Assembly (NCBI RefSeq): GCF_011050415.1
Contig: NZ_DRFS01000013.1
Coordinates: 124,001 to 188,000 of the forward strand
Length of the DNA: 64,000 bases
Direction of reading: 5' to 3'
From: Halomonas sp.
GTDB taxonomy: Bacteria > Pseudomonadota > Gammaproteobacteria > Pseudomonadales > Halomonadaceae
Translations under genes and position numbers: made by a program
The notes under the pieces: model-generated
What the model saw: only the letters and a program-made list of their open reading frames with translations
What the model was told of the DNA's origin: nothing
Databases searched by the model: none
In this document: positions 1 to 8,311 of the stretch, piece by piece
Layout: the number at the start of each line of letters is the position of its first letter
How positions within the stretch are numbered: the first letter of the stretch is position 1

Positions 1-308
1 CTGTAGAGATACCCCATGAGGCACTGCGCAAAGAGGGCTTTAAAAACGAAGAAATTACTCAGGCAACGATCTACAAACCGGTAGGTTGCAAACACTGCAC
101 ACATGGTTATAAAGGGCGCGTCGGTATTTATGAAGTTGTGCCTATTACAGAAGCCATGCGCCAGTTGATTATGCGCGATGCCAATGCACTCGACATTGAT
201 CAGCAAGCCCGGCGCGAAGGTTACCCTAGTCTTCATCGCAGCGGACTACTAAAAGTCATGCAGGGGATTACCAGCCTTGAAGAGGTTAACCGAGTGAGCA
301 AGGAGTAA
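1..308 (+). CDS. pilB: Type IV pilus assembly ATPase PilB, C-terminal fragment
   Basis: The reading frame is open from base 3 and ends at TAA 306-308, giving about 101 residues of C-terminus; the start lies left of the window. PilB is the cytoplasmic hexameric ATPase that powers pilus extension. The visible part holds the second half of the zinc-binding tetracysteine motif (GCKHCTHGYKGRVGIYEV), and the rest (LRQLI-like helix, DIDQQARREGY, GLLKVMQGITSLEEV) matches the usual end of PilB/GspE ATPases. pilC begins 4 bases after the stop and its ribosome site overlaps the pilB end. A GspE identity is possible in principle, but the pilC-pilD order that follows favours PilB. Confidence 0.93.
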   Translation, partial: VEIPHEALRKEGFKNEEITQATIYKPVGCKHCTHGYKGRVGIYEVVPITEAMRQLIMRDANALDIDQQARREGYPSLHRSGLLKVMQGITSLEEVNRVSKE

Positions 309-311
309 GGC

Positions 312-1544
312 ATGGCTAAAACGACGCGTCGACGCCAAACTCCCGCTATCAAACTGTTCCGCTGGAAGTGGGTAGGCAAAGGTCCACAAAATAGACCCTT
401 AAGTGGCGAAATGATTGGCCGCAGTAAAGCCGAAGTAGCGGCCGAGCTAACCAAGCAAAATATTGTTATTGGGCGTATCAGTAAAAAGGGTGGCCTGGGT
501 GGCAGTGGACGCATCTCTCCCAATGACATCATGGTCTTTGCCCGTCAGATGGCGACGATGATTCGTGCAGGCATTCCCCTCTTACAGGCACTTCAAGTAG
601 TCGCTGAGAGTCTCAAAAAACCTGCTATGGTGGCGCTGGTTCAGCACATGATGAGCGATGTTTCATCGGGCTCTAGTTTTTCTGACGCCCTTCGTCGCCA
701 TCCCAAGCACTTTGACCGTCTGTTTGTTAACTTGGTGGATGCTGGCGAGCAATCAGGTGCACTAGATCAAATGTTGGATCGTATTGCCACTTACAAAGAG
801 AAAGTAGAATCACTCAAAGCACGCGTTAAGAAAGCCCTCTGGTATCCCACGGCGGTTATGACAATTGGTATTGCGGTCACCATGCTACTGCTGATTAAAG
901 TGGTGCCTGAATTTGAAAGCATGTTCCAAAGCTTCGGTGCTGAATTGCCCGCACTAACCCAGATGACAGTCAATCTCTCAGAGCTTGCTCAACGCTACTG
1001 GCTTGCAGCACTCGGTGCACTGATTGGCTTAGTGCTGGTGCTAAAAATAAGCATTGAGCGCTCCCCTAAAATTGCCTACCGCATGCATGCGTTGTTACTT
1101 CGCTTGCCGGTGATAGGCGATATTATGCATAAATCAGCTATTGCGCGGTTTTCGCGCACGTTAGCCACCACCTTTGTTTCCGGCGTACCGCTGGTTGAGG
1201 GCTTGGATACCGCGGCAGGCGCCACAGGCAACAAAGTGTATGAACGCGCAGTGGTACAAACCCGTCAAGACGTCGCCACCGGGCAGCAGTTGCACTTTGC
1301 TATGCGAATGACCAATCGCTTCCCACCGCTGGCGATTCAAATGGTCAGTATCGGTGAGGAGGCGGGCTCGCTTGATGCAATGCTCAATCGTGTAGCTGAC
1401 TATTACGAAGAAGAAGTCGACAATAAAGTCGATGCCCTCACCTCGCTAATGGAACCGATCATCATCGTCGTCCTTGGCATATTGGTGGGCGGTGTTGTTG
1501 TATCCATGTATTTGCCTATCTTTGACTTAGGCTCAGCCCTATAA
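312..1544 (+). CDS. pilC: Type IV pilus inner-membrane platform protein PilC
   Basis: A 410-residue protein, the usual PilC length. PilC is the polytopic inner-membrane platform that couples the PilB/PilT motors to pilin assembly. Two repeats of the type II secretion F domain are visible, roughly residues 75-198 (FARQMATMIRAGIPLLQAL) and 278-400 (FSRTLATTFVSGVPLVEGL), with hydrophobic segments near residues 180, 225 and 385. The ATG at 312 follows AAGGAGTAAGGC, a strong ribosome site that spans the pilB stop, so translation is probably coupled. pilD follows 33 bases downstream, giving a pilB-pilC-pilD operon. No pilin gene is inside the window. Confidence 0.96.
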   Translation: MAKTTRRRQTPAIKLFRWKWVGKGPQNRPLSGEMIGRSKAEVAAELTKQNIVIGRISKKGGLGGSGRISPNDIMVFARQMATMIRAGIPLLQALQVVAESLKKPAMVALVQHMMSDVSSGSSFSDALRRHPKHFDRLFVNLVDAGEQSGALDQMLDRIATYKEKVESLKARVKKALWYPTAVMTIGIAVTMLLLIKVVPEFESMFQSFGAELPALTQMTVNLSELAQRYWLAALGALIGLVLVLKISIERSPKIAYRMHALLLRLPVIGDIMHKSAIARFSRTLATTFVSGVPLVEGLDTAAGATGNKVYERAVVQTRQDVATGQQLHFAMRMTNRFPPLAIQMVSIGEEAGSLDAMLNRVADYYEEEVDNKVDALTSLMEPIIIVVLGILVGGVVVSMYLPIFDLGSAL

Positions 1545-1577
1545 GCTTTTATCTACTTATCGACGTTAAGGAGTTTC

Positions 1578-2423
1578 ATGCACCACCTTCCACTAATCAT
1601 GTGGTTCATCGTGTTATTCGTCGGGTTATGTCTAGGCAGCTTTCTTAACGTAGTGATTACACGGCTACCCGTTATGTTAATGCGTAGCTGGCGCAACGAA
1701 GCTCGGTCGGCTCTCGAGCTTGGCGCTGAACCGACGCCACGCTTTAATTTGGCAACACCAGGTTCGATGTGCCCACGCTGTGAAACCCCTATCAAATGGC
1801 ATGACAATCTGCCGCTTGTTGGCTGGATTAAACGCCGAGGGCGCTGTGCGGAGTGCCAAACCAGTATCAGCGTGCAGTATCCGCTGGTGGAATTGGCCGG
1901 TGGCCTGCTGGCCTTGTCGGTATTAGCTCTTTACGGCCTCACATCACAAGCACTGTTTATTTACGGCGCTTGTTTAGCACTGCTAACCCTTGCGGTGATC
2001 GATTTTCACACCCAACTACTGCCTGATGTAATTACCCTACCGCTACTTTGGGCGGGGCTGCTATTCCAGTTACTCTTTCAGCCCTTTATGCTATCCAATG
2101 CCGTGATAGGGGCAATGGCAGGCTATTTAACGTTATGGAGCTTCTATTGGCTATTTAAGCTGGTCACCGGGAAAGAAGGCATGGGCTTTGGTGATTTCAA
2201 GCTGCTTGCAGCTCTTGGCGCTTGGTTAGGGTGGAGTTTTCTGCCGCTGATTTTAATACTCTCAGCAGGCCTGGGCGCCATTGTGGGTCTCATCGCGCAA
2301 ACTTGTTTGCCACGTTTGCGCGGCAAACCCATGCCCTTCGGCCCTTTTCTTGCGCTGGCGGGCTGGGTCGCTTTATTAGTCGGTGATGAGCTAATGGCCC
2401 TATATCTTAGCCTGCTTATTTAA
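1578..2423 (+). CDS. pilD: Prepilin leader peptidase / N-methyltransferase PilD
   Basis: A 281-residue integral membrane aspartic peptidase that cleaves the leader of type IV pilins and type II secretion pseudopilins and N-methylates the new N-terminus. The N-terminal cytoplasmic domain carries the two zinc cysteine pairs (MCPRCETPIKWH and RGRCAEC). The two catalytic aspartates lie in VIDFHTQLLPD and in the GxGD motif GMGFGDFKLL. Several hydrophobic helices follow. The ATG is preceded by TTAAGGAGTTTC. The stop codon lies inside the first unit of a 15-base tandem repeat that fills the gap to coaE. Confidence 0.96.
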   Translation: MHHLPLIMWFIVLFVGLCLGSFLNVVITRLPVMLMRSWRNEARSALELGAEPTPRFNLATPGSMCPRCETPIKWHDNLPLVGWIKRRGRCAECQTSISVQYPLVELAGGLLALSVLALYGLTSQALFIYGACLALLTLAVIDFHTQLLPDVITLPLLWAGLLFQLLFQPFMLSNAVIGAMAGYLTLWSFYWLFKLVTGKEGMGFGDFKLLAALGAWLGWSFLPLILILSAGLGAIVGLIAQTCLPRLRGKPMPFGPFLALAGWVALLVGDELMALYLSLLI

Positions 2424-2475
2424 GACTTAGCTTTTTATAACTAAGCTATTTAAAACTAGGCTATTTAAAACTTGG
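2416..2475. repeat. Four tandem 15-bp AT-rich units between pilD and coaE
   Basis: The bases read as four head-to-tail 15-mers: TTATTTAAGACTTAG, CTTTTTATAACTAAG, CTATTTAAAACTAGG and CTATTTAAAACTTGG. The last two differ at one position; the first two are more diverged. The array begins inside the last codons of pilD and ends 16 bases before the coaE ATG. It could be simple slippage DNA or a small protein-binding array; nothing in the sequence decides between these. Confidence 0.7.
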
Positions 2476-2491
2476 CGATCTGGGGTAATAC

Positions 2492-3094
2492 ATGATTATC
2501 GGCTTAACCGGGGGGATAGGATCAGGTAAATCCACCGTTGCACGCGCCTTTGAAACACTGGGCGCCCCATGGGTCGATGCCGATGATGTGGCTAGAGAAA
2601 TTGTCGCCCCAGGTGAGCATGCTCTTCTTGCCATCAACCAACGCTTTGGCGATCTCGTCATCAATCCAGATGGCACGCTGAATCGCGCCGCTTTACGCAC
2701 GATTGTATTTAATGACCCTGCCCAGAGGCAGTGGTTGGAGTCGATCACCCATCCCAAAATTAGGCAGCGAATACTGCAGCATCTAGAGGAACTCAGCGCT
2801 AGAGGCGCGCCCTATGTGCTACTTGTATCACCACTTCTATTTGAGTCAGGTCAGCATGCCCTGGTTAACCACACTATCGTGGTAGATATTCCACAAGAGC
2901 TACAATTATCGAGAACCCTACAACGTGATGGGGTGAGTGAAAGTCAGGTGCATGCTATCCTCGCGGCCCAACTTCCCCGTGAGCAACGGCTAGCAAAAGC
3001 GGATCATGTGATTGATAACAGCGGTGATCACGCCAGCATGATGCAGCAAGTGTCACGCCTTGATGAACTGTATCGCCGCCAGCCTAGCGCCTGA
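2492..3094 (+). CDS. coaE: Dephospho-CoA kinase CoaE
   Basis: A 200-residue kinase of normal family length that phosphorylates the 3'-hydroxyl of the dephospho-CoA ribose, the last step of coenzyme A synthesis. The P-loop is at the N-terminus (GLTGGIGSGKSTVARAF), followed by the DADDVARE motif and the LLFESG segment of the CoA domain. The pilD-coaE-yacG order is common in gammaproteobacteria. The ATG follows GGGGTAATAC, just after the tandem repeat. Confidence 0.96.
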   Translation: MIIGLTGGIGSGKSTVARAFETLGAPWVDADDVAREIVAPGEHALLAINQRFGDLVINPDGTLNRAALRTIVFNDPAQRQWLESITHPKIRQRILQHLEELSARGAPYVLLVSPLLFESGQHALVNHTIVVDIPQELQLSRTLQRDGVSESQVHAILAAQLPREQRLAKADHVIDNSGDHASMMQQVSRLDELYRRQPSA

Positions 3095-3127
3095 ACGCTT
3101 GCCACTTATAATGTATTAGGAGTTTTT

Positions 3128-3361
3128 ATGACGCGCCCCGCTAACGATTCCCCTCTTGAGGTTAATTGCCCGCAGTGTGCTACACGTGTGCCCTGGCTAC
3201 CCGAAAGTCTTTATCGCCCTTTCTGCAGTAAGCGCTGTCAGTTATTGGATCTGGGCGCCTGGGCCGAAGAGTCTCATCGTATATCAGGTGAATCTGCGAT
3301 GGATGAAGCCGATATAGAGACATTATTAGCTCAAGCAGACCGAGATGCGCCACTCTCTTAG
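3128..3361 (+). CDS. yacG: Zinc-binding DNA gyrase inhibitor YacG
   Basis: A 77-residue protein with the YacG zinc site CPQC followed about 15 residues later by CSKRC, then the conserved [10 protein letters not shown] segment. In E. coli YacG binds GyrB and blocks DNA binding by gyrase. The ATG sits behind TTAGGAGTTTTT. It lies 33 bases downstream of coaE in the same operon and only 16 bases before the next gene's ATG. Confidence 0.93.
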   Translation: MTRPANDSPLEVNCPQCATRVPWLPESLYRPFCSKRCQLLDLGAWAEESHRISGESAMDEADIETLLAQADRDAPLS

Positions 3362-3377
3362 AGAATACTAATTGACT

Positions 3378-4262
3378 ATGCCCAAGTCCCGGCCAGAACG
3401 ATCACCTTCAGCGTATCAGGTGCTGCTTCAACTGGAGCAGCAGTTTGACCACCTGCTTGATAAGATTGAGGCTGCAGCCTCACTATACGAGCAGCAGATA
3501 CCCCCCACATGGGTCTTTAATCAACCAACACCTGATCGTTACTGGTTACGTGAAGCGCTTTTCGATATGTGGCATCAGCAAGACCAAGATGGTCGGGAAA
3601 CACGCAATTACATTGCAATCATCGCAGCTAACGAAGAGCTACTCGAAGCGATACACCACATTAATCAGGCAAAAGCCGGATTAAGTGAACGGTTGCAACA
3701 CATTAAACAGGCGTTGCCTGAATCATTCAGTGATGCAAAAAGCCGCTTACCCCAGCGCCACCCTCAGGTAGACGAAGCATTACGCCGCAATGGGCTAGCC
3801 AGGCTACATCTTAAACAGAGTTGGCGGCAGCTACCTATCGCACAAGCGCCTGTCTCCAGGGTTCGTTTTGCATGGTATAGCAGCGGCAGATCTATTAAAC
3901 GGATGTCTGTGCAGGAAGCTGAAAAAAGGCTTTTACAGCTCGACACCGACGCAGCCCATATTCGCATTCAACTACGCAAACTAGCCGATATCCCTAGCAG
4001 TGAAATGCTTGCTCAGGTGCAAACACAAGCGCCACTCATGCGGGCAAACCTATTTTTTACTGAACCACTCGCCGATGGACACACAAGGCAAGCACTTAAT
4101 GCCGCCATGCCTATCTTTGTTCCTGAAAACAGTCAGCGATTGCCTCATATTAATGCGCCTCCCTTACAGCCCCCCACCACTCGCACTCGTGCGCGGCGCC
4201 GTGATGAAAAGCTCGAGCAGGATGCCTTTTTGCCCAGCCTACGCATTTATCGCTACCGATAA
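3378..4262 (+). CDS. Tus-like DNA replication terminus site-binding protein
   Basis: A 294-residue soluble, basic protein counted from the ATG at 3378; a TTG two codons upstream is less likely. I recognise it by comparison with E. coli Tus (309 aa) from memory. NEELLEAIHHINQAKAGL corresponds to the Tus segment around HIQHINKLKTTF. RQLPIAQAPVSRVRFAWY matches RTLTVLHDPATLRFGWA. QLRKLADIPSSEMLA matches EYQDIAALPQNAKL, and the C-termini LPSLRIYRYR and IPRLHLYVAD agree. These parallels occur in the same order. Tus bound to Ter sites arrests replication forks from one side. The gene follows yacG closely and lacks a strong ribosome site. The function here, including the DNA site it recognises, is inferred from the family. 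Confidence 0.72.
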   Translation: MPKSRPERSPSAYQVLLQLEQQFDHLLDKIEAAASLYEQQIPPTWVFNQPTPDRYWLREALFDMWHQQDQDGRETRNYIAIIAANEELLEAIHHINQAKAGLSERLQHIKQALPESFSDAKSRLPQRHPQVDEALRRNGLARLHLKQSWRQLPIAQAPVSRVRFAWYSSGRSIKRMSVQEAEKRLLQLDTDAAHIRIQLRKLADIPSSEMLAQVQTQAPLMRANLFFTEPLADGHTRQALNAAMPIFVPENSQRLPHINAPPLQPPTTRTRARRRDEKLEQDAFLPSLRIYRYR

Positions 4263-4292
4263 GCGCTCCATACATGCTGGGCATGCATACTA

Positions 4293-4640
4293 TTATTGTT
4301 GCTCGCCGGGCACTGTATCCAGCTGCCACAACTCATAACTGAGCAACGTCTCTGCTAGCTCAGCAAGGTCGTAATGCCCGACGCCATATTCAGCTAACAG
4401 TGCCTCAAAGCGCTGTTTGAAAAGACGATCCTGCTCCTGCTGCTGCTCTTTTTGTTTAGCCTCTACGTCATCTTTTTCAAGCGTAGCAAGCGATCTTACC
4501 GGCGGCCCCGTGGGTATATCAAAACCACTATCGGGGTCGTCTAATTGACGTAAAGCCTGTGCAAAAGCGTCATCCAGCTCACGAAATTTACGCAGCTTCT
4601 CACGCTCATCTAACTGCTTTTCAACCTTTTGATATTTCAT
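4293..4640 (-). CDS. Small charged protein of unknown function
   Basis: A 115-residue product from the ATG at 4640; the frame stays open to 4739 but only a TTG is available there and the extra residues look unlike the rest. The protein is highly charged and probably helical: a Lys/Glu-rich N-terminus (MKYQKVEKQLDEREKLRKF), a linker with PTGPP, then a Gln/Glu-rich coil. The segment RFEALLAEYGVGHYDLAEL faintly recalls the KFEALMTEFG stretch of the MvaT gene 1.3 kb away. There are no cysteines and no membrane segment. It converges on the Tus-like gene with 30 bases between them. I do not recognise the family. Confidence 0.6.
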   Translation of the reverse strand: MKYQKVEKQLDEREKLRKFRELDDAFAQALRQLDDPDSGFDIPTGPPVRSLATLEKDDVEAKQKEQQQEQDRLFKQRFEALLAEYGVGHYDLAELAETLLSYELWQLDTVPGEQQ

Positions 4641-5019
4641 CGATGTTTCATTTACACCCTGCTTGAAATGGTCGATATGACTGCCAACGTAGCATTTTTT
4701 CACAAATACTGTGCACAAACGCTTAAAGCTACCGAGCAAACTTGCCTTCGCCCCCCACTTACCAGCATAAAGACAACACTACTATGCATTTTAAGTTGAT
4801 AAGTATGTTTACGACCAGTGACATAGTCAGCGGCAACTTACTCAATTGATGCCAAGCACCATTAATACTCAAAGATAGCCTAAACAAAGGTTTAGCTCTC
4901 ACCTGCTAGCTGAGCACTATTTTTTCAGCCAGGCTATCTCAACATCAACTAGCACTGGGAAAGTGCTCTACAGGCGTGTTAACCGCGCCCTGTAAGATTA
5001 CCGCATAGGAGGCCAGATA
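4641..5019. other. Divergent intergenic region with a possible structured leader
   Basis: This 379-base AT-rich gap separates two divergent genes. From 4873 to 4967 it holds nested complementary stretches on the plus strand: an outer 9-bp pair AGATAGCCT (4873-4881) with AGGCTATCT (4931-4939), inside it CTAAAC-AAAG-GTTTAG (4880-4895), and after it AGCACT-GGGAA-AGTGCT (4951-4967). At 4799-4809 the string ATAAGTATGTT equals the first part of E. coli TerB. Promoters probably lie here for both genes but none is convincing. Confidence 0.4.
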
Positions 5020-5850
5020 ATGTTCAACGCGATGACACGAGCTGAGATCTGGCTGCAGGACACGCTTGATAAACCACTCGGCATTGAAGACCTTGCTAAT
5101 CACCTAGGATATTCGGCTTCTCAAGTGCGTCGCCAATTTCGTCTAAGTTTTCATATTTCGCCTAGCGCCTATCGTGAAAAGAGACGACTAGAGCGTGCTG
5201 CTGTATTGCTATCCCTTACTCCGCTAAATATAGCGCAAATCGCGATACGATGCGGATATCACAACCACTCTTCTTTTTCACGAGCGTTTCAGCGCCACTA
5301 TCAGCTAACGCCGCGTAATTTTCGACTCACACTTAAGAGCACACTGAATCAGCAGAGATCGGCCCATGGCTTCGCTACCAGTATTGAAAAATCCAACGAC
5401 CGTCAGATGATTCTAACGCGTCTTTATAAAGCGCCTGACGATATCCCTGGGCTTGGCAATACTAACTACCACAACAAGCACCTAGCATGCCTTCAAGCGC
5501 GACTACGCCTATCCACTACTGTTGTCGCAATGCCAGACTTACTGACTGATAAAATTAATGCCGTAAATAGCGATATTGGCCATTTAACCCGTACCGATAT
5601 TGGTCTTTACTTAGGCCACAAGGACAACGCACAAAATATTGCATTACCCGTACCCTACCGGCGGGTCGATATTCCTACACATTACTATGCAAAAACATGC
5701 TTTCAAAATCTTGCGCATCTACCAAAAGCGCTAAGCGATACTCTTTCACATTTGCTACATAGACAGGACAGTTACCATATTAGTGGTCACTCTCCCCAAA
5801 TTTTATGGCAGACAGATCACTTAGAACTTCGCATCCCATTAGCGGGGTAG
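5020..5850 (+). CDS. AraC-family regulator with N-terminal HTH domain
   Basis: A 276-residue regulator with the two helix-turn-helix motifs of the AraC/XylS family at the N-terminus, residues about 8-105 (IEDLANHLGYSASQVRRQF, then IAQIAIRCGYHNHSSFSRAF). The remaining 160 residues resemble a GyrI-like ligand-binding domain, as in Rob/SoxS-linked regulators with this domain order; this part is an inference from layout and from the closing pattern with ELRIPL. The ATG follows TAGGAGGCCAGATA, a strong ribosome site. It is monocistronic, ending at a bidirectional terminator shared with mvaT. The inducer is unknown. Confidence 0.85.
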   Translation: MFNAMTRAEIWLQDTLDKPLGIEDLANHLGYSASQVRRQFRLSFHISPSAYREKRRLERAAVLLSLTPLNIAQIAIRCGYHNHSSFSRAFQRHYQLTPRNFRLTLKSTLNQQRSAHGFATSIEKSNDRQMILTRLYKAPDDIPGLGNTNYHNKHLACLQARLRLSTTVVAMPDLLTDKINAVNSDIGHLTRTDIGLYLGHKDNAQNIALPVPYRRVDIPTHYYAKTCFQNLAHLPKALSDTLSHLLHRQDSYHISGHSPQILWQTDHLELRIPLAG

Positions 5851-5888
5851 CGTTAACAGCGTTTATACACGGCGGGAACTCTACAATA

Positions 5889-5924
5889 AAAAGCCGACAT
5901 TTCTTTTTAGAAATGTCGGCTTTT
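5889..5924. terminator. Bidirectional terminator between the AraC-type gene and mvaT
   Basis: A perfect 16-bp inverted repeat, AAAAGCCGACATTTCT and its complement, closes a TTTT loop. A-runs and T-runs on the two sides let it work as an intrinsic terminator on both strands for the two convergent genes. Confidence 0.9.
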
Positions 5925-5931
5925 ATGTTAC

Positions 5932-6306
5932 TTAGTCTTCCATGCGAACAAGCCAGGACTCAACCGCTTCGTCACCATGCTCATCTTTCCAGCTACGTAG
6001 ACCTTTATGATTGCCGCCACGTGTTTCAATCACTTCACCCGTTTTAGGGTTTTTGTAGATTTTAAGGCGACGCTTACGACGTGCATTGCCGCTAGCTGTC
6101 GTCTTAGTAGTACGCTGTTCTGAAGAAGGATCCAGCAAAGCAATTACATCACTTGGGCGCTTGCCAAACTCAGTCATTAGCGCTTCAAGTTTAGCCTTAA
6201 ATTCCAACTCACTTTTGAGACGCTGATCGCCTTCTAAACGCTGCAGATCTTCTTGTAGCTGCTTTAGCTGCTGTTCTTTTTGGATATATTCATTAAGTAA
6301 TGACAT
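5932..6306 (-). CDS. mvaT: MvaT/MvaU-family H-NS-like xenogeneic silencer
   Basis: A 124-residue nucleoid protein from the ATG at 6306, which has AAGGAA upstream; an open extension to 6396 has no such support. The N-terminal coiled coil begins MSLLNEYIQKEQQLKQLQED and continues to about residue 60 (oligomerisation). A basic linker (RRKRRLKIYKNPKTGEVIE) leads to the DNA-binding domain with TRGGNHKGLRSWK and ends in EAVESWLV, all closely like Pseudomonas MvaT. These proteins bind AT-rich DNA minor grooves and silence foreign genes. The gene stands alone, with a strong terminator after it and a 316-base region before it. Confidence 0.92.
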   Translation of the reverse strand: MSLLNEYIQKEQQLKQLQEDLQRLEGDQRLKSELEFKAKLEALMTEFGKRPSDVIALLDPSSEQRTTKTTASGNARRKRRLKIYKNPKTGEVIETRGGNHKGLRSWKDEHGDEAVESWLVRMED

Positions 6307-6569
6307 CGGGGTTCCTTTAGTATCGTATCCAACTGAACGGGGCCCAACTGAAAAGGGGTTCAACTGGTTTAGGTGCTCACGAGACAAGCTTAACACCTAC
6401 AAGTTCAGAATGCCGGGACATTATTCCTGTAAAAAAGCTAACTGACAACAGTCTAGTTGATTTTCACTCAATTACTAATCGTTTTTTTAAACTTAACAGG
6501 CATTAAAGCAGCATGAACCATAACGACTCATGAGTAATAGTGCAATGTAGCTATTTCCCTATTACAAAC
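6307..6569. promoter_or_regulatory. Upstream region of mvaT
   Basis: About 260 bases of AT-rich non-coding DNA between the mvaT start and the terminator that follows rpsA. It must contain the mvaT promoter on the minus strand. Apart from A/T tracts (for example around 6481-6500) that might suit autoregulation by an H-NS-like protein, I see no defined site. Confidence 0.35.
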
Positions 6570-6599
6570 AAAAGCGCCGCCCATAAGGGCGGCGCTTTT
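6570..6599 (-). terminator. Intrinsic terminator of the rpsA operon
   Basis: The stem AAAGCGCCGCCC pairs perfectly with GGGCGGCGCTTT across a 4-base ATAA loop; on the minus strand it is followed by a short T-containing tail. It lies about 25 bases beyond the rpsA stop and ends the supraoperon without an ihfB gene. Confidence 0.85.
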
Positions 6600-6622
6600 A
6601 CAAACCAATAACTAATAATTTA

Positions 6623-8302
6623 TTAGTCTTGGCCCATTTGCTGCTTGATCAAGTCACCGATAGTGGTCGGACCACCTGCAGTTTCTGGCTCTTGGTCACG
6701 CAGTTTCTTCAGGTTCTGACGCGTATCATCTTGGTCTTTCGCTTTAACCGAGAGACTAATCTGACGGCTTTTACGATCAACACTCACGATACGAGCTTCA
6801 ACACTGTCACCCTCTTTCAGTACATTACGCGCATCTTCTACACGGTCAGCACTGATTTCAGATGCTTTCAGCACAGCAATAACGTCAGTCGCCAATTCAA
6901 CTTGAGCTTCTTTAGCATCAACTTCAATCACACGGCCGGTTACAATGCTGCCCTTGTCATTGACTGACAGATATTCAGCAACAGGATCGGAATCCATTTG
7001 CTTGATACCTAGAGAGATACGCTCACGCTCTGGGTCAATCGACAGGATAACGGCTTCAGCTTCGTCGCCTTTCTTAAAGCTGCGAACAGCTTCTTCGCCA
7101 GTATCAGTCCAAGAAATGTCAGACAGGTGAACCAGACCATCAATACCGCCTTCAAGGCCGATAAAGATACCAAAGTCAGTAATAGACTTGATGGTACCTG
7201 AAACACGGTCGCCCTTGTTATAATCAGTATTGAAGGTTTCCCATGGGTTAGCGGTGCACTGCTTAATACCCAGAGAAATACGACGACGCTCTTCGTCGAT
7301 ATCCAATACCATCACGTCAACATCATCGCCCACTTGAACGACTTTAGACGGATGAATATTTTTGTTGGTCCAGTCCATTTCAGACACGTGAACCAAACCT
7401 TCAACGCCTTCTTCCAGCTCAGCAAAGCAACCGTAGTCAGTCAGATTAGTGACGACAGCGTGTACTTTCATGCCTTCAGGATAACGCTCTTTAATGTTGA
7501 CCCACGGATCTTCGCCAAGCTGCTTCAGACCCAGTGATACGCGATTGCGCTCACGGTCAAACTTCAGAACTTTGACGTTGATCTCGTCGCCAACGGCAAC
7601 GATTTCAGACGGATGCTTAATACGCTTCCACGCCATATCAGTAATGTGCAGCAGGCCGTCAACACCGCCCAGGTCTACGAATGCGCCGTAGTCTGTCAGG
7701 TTCTTAACGATACCTTTAATCTGCTGACCTTCTTGCAGAGTTGCCAGCAGCGCTTCGCGCTCAGCACTATTCTCTGCTTCCAGAACCGCACGACGTGATA
7801 CCACAACATTGTTACGTTTCGGGTCGAGCTTGATGACTTTAAAGTCTAGCTCTTTGTTTTCCAGGTGCGCAGTGTCGCGAACAGGACGAACGTCAACCAA
7901 CGAGCCCGGCAAGAATGCACGGATAGAGTCAACTTCGACTGTGAAGCCGCCTTTGACTTTACCGTTGATAACACCCTTGATGATTTCGTCTTTCTCGAAG
8001 GCTGCTTCCAGAATCTTCCAAGCTTCTGCACGCTTGGCTTTTTCACGGGACAGACGAGTCTCACCGAAGCCATCTTCAACGGCTTCCAGTGCAACATGAA
8101 CGTCGTCACCGATAGCGATGTTTAGATTACCGTGTTCATCGCGGAATTGTGACGCCGGGATCTGACCTTCAGATTTCAGACCAGCGTTGACAGTAACCCA
8201 GTCACCGTCAATGTCGACAACCTGAGCGGCGACAATCGCGCCTGGCTCCATGTTGATGTCGTTAAGAGACTGTTCAAACAGCTCAGCAAAGCTTTCGCTC
8301 AT
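6623..8302 (-). CDS. rpsA: 30S ribosomal protein S1
   Basis: A 559-residue protein, matching the 557 residues of E. coli S1. It binds mRNA leaders on the 30S subunit and helps initiate translation. Six S1 repeats of the OB fold are visible, with the repeated pattern VxGxVxxxxxxGxFVxL...GLVHxSxxxW (for example [20 protein letters not shown] and [20 protein letters not shown]). The ATG at 8302 follows TAGGAACACC on the minus strand. The gene closes the gyrA-to-rpsA supraoperon, 183 bases after cmk. Confidence 0.98.
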   Translation of the reverse strand: MSESFAELFEQSLNDINMEPGAIVAAQVVDIDGDWVTVNAGLKSEGQIPASQFRDEHGNLNIAIGDDVHVALEAVEDGFGETRLSREKAKRAEAWKILEAAFEKDEIIKGVINGKVKGGFTVEVDSIRAFLPGSLVDVRPVRDTAHLENKELDFKVIKLDPKRNNVVVSRRAVLEAENSAEREALLATLQEGQQIKGIVKNLTDYGAFVDLGGVDGLLHITDMAWKRIKHPSEIVAVGDEINVKVLKFDRERNRVSLGLKQLGEDPWVNIKERYPEGMKVHAVVTNLTDYGCFAELEEGVEGLVHVSEMDWTNKNIHPSKVVQVGDDVDVMVLDIDEERRRISLGIKQCTANPWETFNTDYNKGDRVSGTIKSITDFGIFIGLEGGIDGLVHLSDISWTDTGEEAVRSFKKGDEAEAVILSIDPERERISLGIKQMDSDPVAEYLSVNDKGSIVTGRVIEVDAKEAQVELATDVIAVLKASEISADRVEDARNVLKEGDSVEARIVSVDRKSRQISLSVKAKDQDDTRQNLKKLRDQEPETAGGPTTIGDLIKQQMGQD

Positions 8303-8311
8303 GGTGTTCCT

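Noticed and set aside
4273-4285. CATGC-TGG-GCATG hairpin between the Tus-like gene and its convergent neighbour
   Set aside because: Only 5 bp with no T-run on either strand; too weak to call a terminator.
6629-8125. Several plus-strand open frames opposite rpsA
   Set aside because: They are antisense to a clear S1 gene with perfect repeats, have no ribosome sites and look like shadows of codon bias.
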